From Myxacorys californica WJT36-NPBG1 (lineage in GTDB: Bacteria > Cyanobacteriota > Cyanobacteriia > Leptolyngbyales > Leptolyngbyaceae), in assembly GCA_019359315.1 (NCBI GenBank), contig JAHHHO010000052.1:1-36626 (forward strand): a stretch of 36,626 nt of DNA, written 5' to 3'. This document shows positions 32,201 to 36,626 of the stretch, piece after piece. The position numbers and the translations under genes are program-made. Within the stretch, counting starts at the first letter, position 1. Every line of letters starts with the position of its first letter. Below the pieces are notes generated by a model. It was not told where the DNA came from. It did no database searches and saw nothing but the letters and a program-made list of their open reading frames with translations.

Positions 32201-33799
32201 GATCGGCGGATTGGTGACCTGAGCAAACAACTGCTGGAAGTAGTCGTACAGCAGTTTCGGACGATCGGAAAGAACAGCGAGTGGTGTATCTGCGCCCATC
32301 GAACCCACGGCTTCAACGCCGTCTCGCGCCATGGGGGCCAGCAGAATTCGCAAATCCTCAAAGGTATAGCCAAACGCAGTTTGACGCTGAATCACAGGCG
32401 CAGGATCGGGCGCGGATAGATCGTTGGGGGGCGCATCCTTTAGTTGAGCGAGTTCAACCATGTGCTGGTTAATCCACTCGCGATAAGGCTGCTCAGTGGC
32501 AATCCGCGTTTTGATCTCGTCGTCGGTGATGATGCGACCTTCTGCCGTATCGACGAGAAAAATTCGTCCTGGCTGCAAGCGACCCTTCGATTCGACCCGT
32601 TCTGGTTCAATCGGTAGCACGCCCGCTTCCGATGCCATGATCACGAGATCATCTTTAGTCACGTAATAGCGTGACGGACGCAATCCATTGCGATCGAGAA
32701 TGGCTCCGATCTGGGTTCCATCGGTGAACGCGATCGAGGCGGGCCCATCCCACGGCTCCATGAGACACGAGTGATATTCGTAAAATGCCTTCTTCTCGTC
32801 GCTCATCGACTCGTGCGCTGTCCACGGCTCTGGAACCATCATCATCATGGCGTGAGGCAGCGATCGCCCTGCCAAAACCAATAGCTCAAGCGCGTTATCG
32901 AAAATTGTCGAATCGCTGCCGTCAATGTTGATGACGGGCTGAATTTTCGCGATGTCATCGCCGAACAACTCAGATTGAAACAGCGATTGCCGGGCGTGCA
33001 TCCAGTTGATATTGCCCCGCATCGTATTAATTTCGCCGTTGTGGGCAATGTATCGATAGGGATGTGATCGCTCCCAACTGGGAAACGTGTTGGTACTAAA
33101 CCGCGAATGCACGAGTGCCAACGCACTCTCCATGTCGGGATCGCACAAATCAGGATAGTACTGCCCCACCTGCACGGGCATCAGCATTCCTTTGTAAACA
33201 ATCGTGCGGCACGACAGACTCGACGGATACCAGTAAGGATCGATTTGCGGCTCCCGAATCGCTCGGTGCGATTGCTTCCGGATCACATAGAGTTTGCGCT
33301 CAAACGCCAAATCATCCGTCAACTCCGGCGATCGCGCAATGAACACTTGCTGCATAAACGGTTCACTCGACTTTGCCGTGTCGCCCAGCATCGAGTGATG
33401 TGTCGGAACATCTCGCCAGCCAAGAACTTGCTGTCCTTCTTCAGCTACGATCGCTTCAAACACGCGTCGGCTCTCCTGACGCTGAGCCGGATCAGGAGAC
33501 GCATAAATCATGCCGACTCCGTACTGCCCGATCTCTGGCAACGCAATGTTTTCAGCCGCCGCGACCTTCTTGAGAAAGGTGTGGGGCACTTGCAGCAAAA
33601 TGCCTGCTCCATCGCCAGTATTCGTTTCAGCCCCGCACGCGCCTCGGTGATCGATGTTGAGGAGAATCGTCAGCGCCTGCTCTACAATCGAGTGCGACTT
33701 CTTCCCCGATCGATGCACGATGAATCCAACACCGCACGCGTCATGCTCAAACTGTGGATCGTATAGCCCCTGTTTCGGCGGTAATCCGTTTCTATTCAT
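29204..33799 (-). CDS. gltB: Glutamate synthase large subunit
   Basis: This 1531-residue protein has the full GOGAT architecture. The N-terminal glutamine amidotransferase domain is of Ntn type, with the catalytic Cys22 exposed by loss of a short propeptide (HDACGVGF). A central domain follows, then the FMN-binding glutamate synthase barrel, then the C-terminal GXGXG domain (from about 1250). The [3Fe-4S] ligands lie in [17 protein letters not shown] near residue 1130, with Cys spacing 6 and 5. It hydrolyses glutamine and channels ammonia to 2-oxoglutarate. Pairing with gltD supports the NAD(P)H-dependent type. It is a central enzyme of nitrogen assimilation. Length is normal and the frame is complete. 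Confidence 0.97.
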   Translation of the reverse strand: MNRNGLPPKQGLYDPQFEHDACGVGFIVHRSGKKSHSIVEQALTILLNIDHRGACGAETNTGDGAGILLQVPHTFLKKVAAAENIALPEIGQYGVGMIYASPDPAQRQESRRVFEAIVAEEGQQVLGWRDVPTHHSMLGDTAKSSEPFMQQVFIARSPELTDDLAFERKLYVIRKQSHRAIREPQIDPYWYPSSLSCRTIVYKGMLMPVQVGQYYPDLCDPDMESALALVHSRFSTNTFPSWERSHPYRYIAHNGEINTMRGNINWMHARQSLFQSELFGDDIAKIQPVINIDGSDSTIFDNALELLVLAGRSLPHAMMMMVPEPWTAHESMSDEKKAFYEYHSCLMEPWDGPASIAFTDGTQIGAILDRNGLRPSRYYVTKDDLVIMASEAGVLPIEPERVESKGRLQPGRIFLVDTAEGRIITDDEIKTRIATEQPYREWINQHMVELAQLKDAPPNDLSAPDPAPVIQRQTAFGYTFEDLRILLAPMARDGVEAVGSMGADTPLAVLSDRPKLLYDYFQQLFAQVTNPPIDSIREEIITSAETTIGSERNLLKPEPESCHLIELKTPILSNKELAKLKHLSENGFESITMPIVFNPSDGVTGLEAAIASLCAQADHAIASGKNIIVLSDREISRDRAPIPALLAVSSLHHHLIRAGTRTRVGLVLESGEPREVHHFATLIGYGCGAINPYLAFETIDDMIRQRLVVNLDYETACKNYVKAATKGVIKVASKIGISTLQSYRGAQIFEAIGLNRSVVDQYFSRTASRIEGVDLSVIAEEVILRHRHAFPDREVNGHTLDVGGEYQWRKDGEAHLFSPETIHTLQKAVRSGSYDLYKKYAALVNEQNQKHFTLRGLLEFKPSRSIPIEEVEPIEAIMKRFKTGAMSYGSISQEAHEALAIAMNRVGGKSNTGEGGEDPDRYTWTNDRGDSKNSAIKQVASGRFGVTSLYLSQAREIQIKMAQGAKPGEGGQLPGKKVYPWIAKVRHSTPGVGLISPPPHHDIYSIEDLAELIHDLKNANRDARISVKLVSEVGVGTIAAGVSKAHADVVLISGFDGGTGASPQTSIKHAGLPWELGLAETHQTLVLNNLRSRIVVETDGQMKTARDVVIAALLGAEEFGFATAPLVTLGCIMMRVCHLNTCPAGVATQDPQLRKSFTGDPEHTANFMRFIAQEVRELMAELGFRTLDEMVGRTDVLEAKAAIAHWKAKGLDLSNILYQPEAGAEVGRYCQIAQDHGLEKSLDMTVLLDLCKPAIENGNAVKATLPIRNVNRAVGTILGNEITKRHWEGLPEDTVQLHFQGSAGQSFGAFVPSGVTLELEGDANDYFGKGLSGGKIILYPPKNSTFVASENIIVGNVALYGATSGEVYISGIAGERFCVRNSGVNTVVEAVGDHGCEYMTGGKVVVLGETGRNFAAGMSGGCAYILDEKGDFATRCNTQMVGLEPLEDAEDIDTLRQLIQNHAKYTGSQKAKDVLANWDALLPKFVKVMPRDYKRVLEALQKALADGLSGDEALSAAFEANVRDVARIGGS

Positions 33800-34193
33800 T
33801 GTGTGTTGATGGAAAAAAGGTGGTCTGAACGTTGCAGAGAAGAGATTGCTTAGATTGGGATGCTGGCATTTCGGTCAGTCAAGCCATTCTCTAACGAGAA
33901 CGGCTCCCATGTCCATGTCTTAAGGAAATTGTCATATCTCAACTGCAATGTTTTATTTTTTCCTTTAGAGCTTAAGAGACGGAGGCATGGTAAACCCACA
34001 CGGCATCGCTTCACGAACTGAATTTGTGATGCAAGAGTAGATGATTCAAGAATAGATATAGACGAAAAAATAATGCTTTTCCTAACATTAAGATCAAAGC
34101 ATTTTACGACTGCAATGTAAGTAGCGCTGATGCAATTGTCAGTTGCTACTCAGCGCCTTGAATTACTATTTATAAACTGTTGTTCACCGTTTT
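33800..34193. promoter_or_regulatory. Upstream region of gltB
   Basis: This 394-base gap holds the gltB promoter. I looked for an NtcA site (GTA-N8-TAC) and found no intact copy. A weak hairpin (AATGCTTT/AAAGCATT, 34072-34103) lies in the middle. On the + strand, GGAGG precedes an ATG at 33987 that opens a 17-codon frame ending at 34040; it is too short to call. Confidence 0.4.
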
Positions 34194-34421
34194 TCAGTAA
34201 CTGTCATTACTATTAACTGTTCGCGTCGCTAACCGATGATTTGCCTGATTCAGCCGTTCTGCGATCGCTTCTCGCCAAGACAAGCTAATCTCTGAACTCG
34301 CTAACACCGCTTGAGCCAGTTCCCGATAAAAAGCACTCCGGGTCACATCGACTTGCTCTAAACTCTCAAGCTCTAAACTCTCAAGATTGTCATAGACCGT
34401 TTGAGGAGAAACGTTCATCAT
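34194..34421 (-). CDS. Small protein of unknown function
   Basis: This 75-residue acidic, helical protein opens with SPQTVYDNLESLELESLEQV, where ESLELESLEQ is a short internal repeat. RSAFYRELAQAVLASSEISL and WREAIAERLNQANHRL follow, a likely two-helix pair. No family is recognised. AGAGAGA lies before the double ATG. It shares the strand of gltB but sits about 400 bases upstream, so it is likely its own unit. Confidence 0.6.
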   Translation of the reverse strand: MMNVSPQTVYDNLESLELESLEQVDVTRSAFYRELAQAVLASSEISLSWREAIAERLNQANHRLATRTVNSNDSY

Positions 34422-34641
34422 ATTTTCTCTCTGTAAAGCTCTAAAGCGATAGATGAAGGGACTATTTCACTCCCCTAATCATCTCCAGAATTAAAGTGGT
34501 CGATCTAGTAAGTTTACAGATTGTGTAGGTTCTTTACAGTAGTTAAGAATCGGCCAGAATGGGTCACAATTAAGCAGAAATTAGCGCCATGCAAAGCAGA
34601 ACGAAAGCAGAACGATAGTCGCCTCACTTGAGTTGAAACCA

Positions 34642-36258
34642 TTACAACACCATTTCTTGGCTCGCAATTTCTGGCATCTTGACGGAGCTAATCGCCAGCT
34701 TTCCTTCTATCACGAGTTCTTCCAGCACTAACGGTTGCTCGTCTAACTTAGCTCCGATCTGGAGGGGAGCTTCTGCGGGTGCAGGTAAACCATCAGGAGG
34801 CGTAATGATCACTGCTTTCGCAGGGAGTGGAGTCGGTCTCAGCTTATCTAGTGCCTGCTTCACAAACATCTGCATAAACGGCAATCGTCGGTTTTGCTCA
34901 AAAACGGTCTGCAAGATTTGCTGGAGTCGATCCCGCTTGATTTCGCTGGACGCTTCACCCTCAAAGTACTCGATTAAGGTTAAGCCTGCTAATCGGGTTA
35001 AGTAAGCCCCACTGACTCCTTGAATTAAGCCACCCGCAATAAACGTAACCGCATTGGTTTTAAGAATCCCTGCGATCGCTTGCGTCGAAACTTCCACCAA
35101 TCCTAGTTTCAGCATCAACCCTGCGATCGTCGCTGCAATCGTCTTAGCTTGATCGAGAGAAAACTTACGCTGATACAACTTGCTCAAATCCATTACCATC
35201 TGCGCGTTAATCGCTGCCGTTGCCAATAGATCTAGCGCTGGAAATGGATTTGCAAACGCCGTTCCCGCCACAATCCACTGGGCTTGCTCGACGATCGGCA
35301 TTGCGCGATCTCGCCACACTTGGTTGAGCGCCGTCTTCGCCTCAGACTTAACTTCTTTCAAATTACTGAGTGAACTGGTAAGAATAAGCTGCTGCCCTTC
35401 CTGCATCAAGATCTGATTCAGTCGCTCAATTAAAGGTGAAATCTGCGGATTTGGTTTTTCCAGCCATTCTCTCGTCATCCCATCTGCGAGCAATTGGCGG
35501 ACTTTCACCTGGGTTGGGTTGGTGGCGATCGCAATGACATCTTGTGGGGGGAGCAACTTTTGCACCCGTTGCCGAAGCTGCGTCAAAATCGCTTGCTGAT
35601 CTTCAGGGCGGTACTGATCTTGTTTGTTGAATAGAAGAATCAGCCGCTTTTGAGCCGTTGTAATCCGCTCAATGGCTTGAAATTCGGTTGCAGTCAGGTC
35701 TCCATTGGTGACAAACAGCACGAGATCTGATGATCTCGTTAACTGCCACGCATCGCGCTCTGCAATGATGCCGCCTTCCGTCGCTGCAAATAATTCGGGT
35801 GTGTCGTTCACCGTCAGCTTGTGCGAAACCTGCGATGCCCAATTTCTTTCTAGCAGCCCAGTTAATGTTGTTTTACCAACAGATTTTCCACCGATCGCAA
35901 CGAGGCGAATGTCGTCACGCTGAAGTTCTTTTGTGACTTGATTGATTTGCGATCGCAAGTCCGATAGCTGCTGAGCACTACCATCACTGCTCAGATCCGT
36001 AACTTCAAATGCTAATTGATTGATCACGCTCTCTGCTTCGGTAAGCGCCGTCTTGACCGTAGTTAAAGTAACAGGAGCCGCTTTAGGCTGAAGCGGTTCG
36101 ATTTTTTGGAACTTCATCACCGCCCAAGCGATGCCACTGCCCAGTACGATCGCAGGCAGCCAGTCTCCCAACAGTTGATTTAACCCATCAAATCCTAGAG
36201 CAAGCAGTGTTACCCCTACACCGCCATAAATAAGCGGACGACGCCACTGAACAGTCAT
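34642..36258 (-). CDS. Membrane GTPase with DUF697 C-terminus
   Basis: The product is 538 residues from the ATG at 36258; a TTG two codons upstream is less likely. Two hydrophobic segments at about 10-46 (YGGVGVTLLALGF and WLPAIVLGSGIAWAV) anchor it in the membrane. The G domain follows: Walker A GGKSVGKT (123-130), a DTPE-type G3 element, and NKQD (211-214) for guanine recognition. The C-terminal half resembles DUF697 (YcjF-like), with the membrane-prone ANPFPALDLLATAAINAQMV and IAATIAGLMLKLGLVEV. Proteins of this kind occur in nearly all cyanobacteria and bind GTP, but their process is not known. The last 60 residues are Pro- and acid-rich. Confidence 0.9.
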   Translation of the reverse strand: MTVQWRRPLIYGGVGVTLLALGFDGLNQLLGDWLPAIVLGSGIAWAVMKFQKIEPLQPKAAPVTLTTVKTALTEAESVINQLAFEVTDLSSDGSAQQLSDLRSQINQVTKELQRDDIRLVAIGGKSVGKTTLTGLLERNWASQVSHKLTVNDTPELFAATEGGIIAERDAWQLTRSSDLVLFVTNGDLTATEFQAIERITTAQKRLILLFNKQDQYRPEDQQAILTQLRQRVQKLLPPQDVIAIATNPTQVKVRQLLADGMTREWLEKPNPQISPLIERLNQILMQEGQQLILTSSLSNLKEVKSEAKTALNQVWRDRAMPIVEQAQWIVAGTAFANPFPALDLLATAAINAQMVMDLSKLYQRKFSLDQAKTIAATIAGLMLKLGLVEVSTQAIAGILKTNAVTFIAGGLIQGVSGAYLTRLAGLTLIEYFEGEASSEIKRDRLQQILQTVFEQNRRLPFMQMFVKQALDKLRPTPLPAKAVIITPPDGLPAPAEAPLQIGAKLDEQPLVLEELVIEGKLAISSVKMPEIASQEMVL

Positions 36259-36264
36259 TTGCAA

Positions 36265-36474
36265 TACACTTCGCTGACTACTGACTCCCAGGATAAATCA
36301 AACTCTCACGATTCGTGCAGACTAAGTTCTGTATGTGAGAAATCGTTTATTTGCTCTCTATAAGAATTGTCTCAGCGCCGCATCTCTGAGTGTTTATGAG
36401 TAAAAGTGTCTATGAGTAGAGCCTATAAGTGTGAGTAGAGTCTATGAGTGAAGTGAGTGAAGTTGTAAGTGAAT
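36265..36474. repeat. GAGT-rich low-complexity stretch
   Basis: Near 36388-36475, short units based on TATGAGT and GTGAGT repeat irregularly. GTCTATGAG occurs at 36408 and 36440. No gene is present. The stretch lies between the tRNA terminator and the GTPase gene, whose promoter must be in the left part. Confidence 0.5.
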
Positions 36475-36514
36475 AAAAAAGTGCTCTGGAACATCTAGAA
36501 CCAGAGCGCTTTTC
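36475..36514 (-). terminator. Terminator after tRNA-fMet
   Basis: On the - strand, the stem AAAAGCGCTCTGG / CCAGAGCACTTTT with an 11-base loop is followed by TTTTTT. It starts 12 bases past the tRNA 3' end. A strong intrinsic terminator. Confidence 0.9.
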
Positions 36515-36526
36515 TAACTTATTTGA

Positions 36527-36600
<74 letters not shown>

Positions 36601-36626
36601 TCGCCTCATCTAGTATAACCACAAAG

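Noticed and set aside
33800-34193. NtcA site (GTA-N8-TAC) ahead of gltB
   Set aside because: No intact GTA-N8-TAC was found on reading the gap. The nearest GTA triplets have the wrong partner.

Overview
This window is almost certainly cyanobacterial, probably from a filamentous, Leptolyngbya-like genome. The palindrome GCGATCGC (HIP1) recurs throughout. The core genes are also typically cyanobacterial: gltB/gltD, a plant-type ferredoxin, a cysteine-poor FurC/PerR-type Fur protein, a DUF3685 (Ycf55-like) protein, a DUF697 GTPase and an initiator tRNA. The exact genus is inference.

The left half (about 1-18.2 kb) is an integron. An intact IntI-type integrase (17240-18202, + strand) lies next to an attI region, and a head-to-tail array of at least 15 gene cassettes runs leftward from it, with every cassette gene on the - strand. 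Fifteen attC sites of 83-88 bp separate the genes. In 11 of the 15, the R'' heptamer is the exact complement of the heptamer that opens the same cassette, as expected for mobile circular cassettes; three others have one mismatch and one (attC8) has two. Counting from attI the cassettes are: C1 unknown protein; C2-C4 unknown proteins; C5 an identical second copy of C1 (699 bp); C6 DUF1877-like protein; C7 a three-gene cassette with a clan AA aspartic protease; C8 cupin; C9 and C10 two short-chain dehydrogenases; C11 SnoaL/DUF4440-like protein; C12 unknown protein; C13 GFA-type zinc protein; C14 and C15 two related SAM methyltransferases; C16 a possible large two-gene cassette that runs off the left edge. 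Between attI and intI lies a ladder of about 41-bp tandem repeats whose core-like heptamers are in register with the crossover point.

The middle part (18.2-21 kb) is a low-density stretch of small proteins of unknown function. It holds a leader with competing inverted repeats that can mask a start codon, an 11-unit 21-bp HIP1 repeat, a 14-bp tandem repeat and a near-perfect 47-bp palindrome.

The right part (21-36.6 kb) is ordinary chromosome. It contains a slipin/band 7 protein, a DUF3685 protein and a membrane-anchored helical-repeat protein in one direction; furC; a 2Fe-2S ferredoxin convergent with gltD; gltB upstream of gltD with a terminator between them; a small protein; a GTPase; and tRNA-fMet. 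GltB/GltD form glutamate synthase, which assimilates nitrogen. The convergent ferredoxin could be an electron carrier, but a link to glutamate synthase is only positional.
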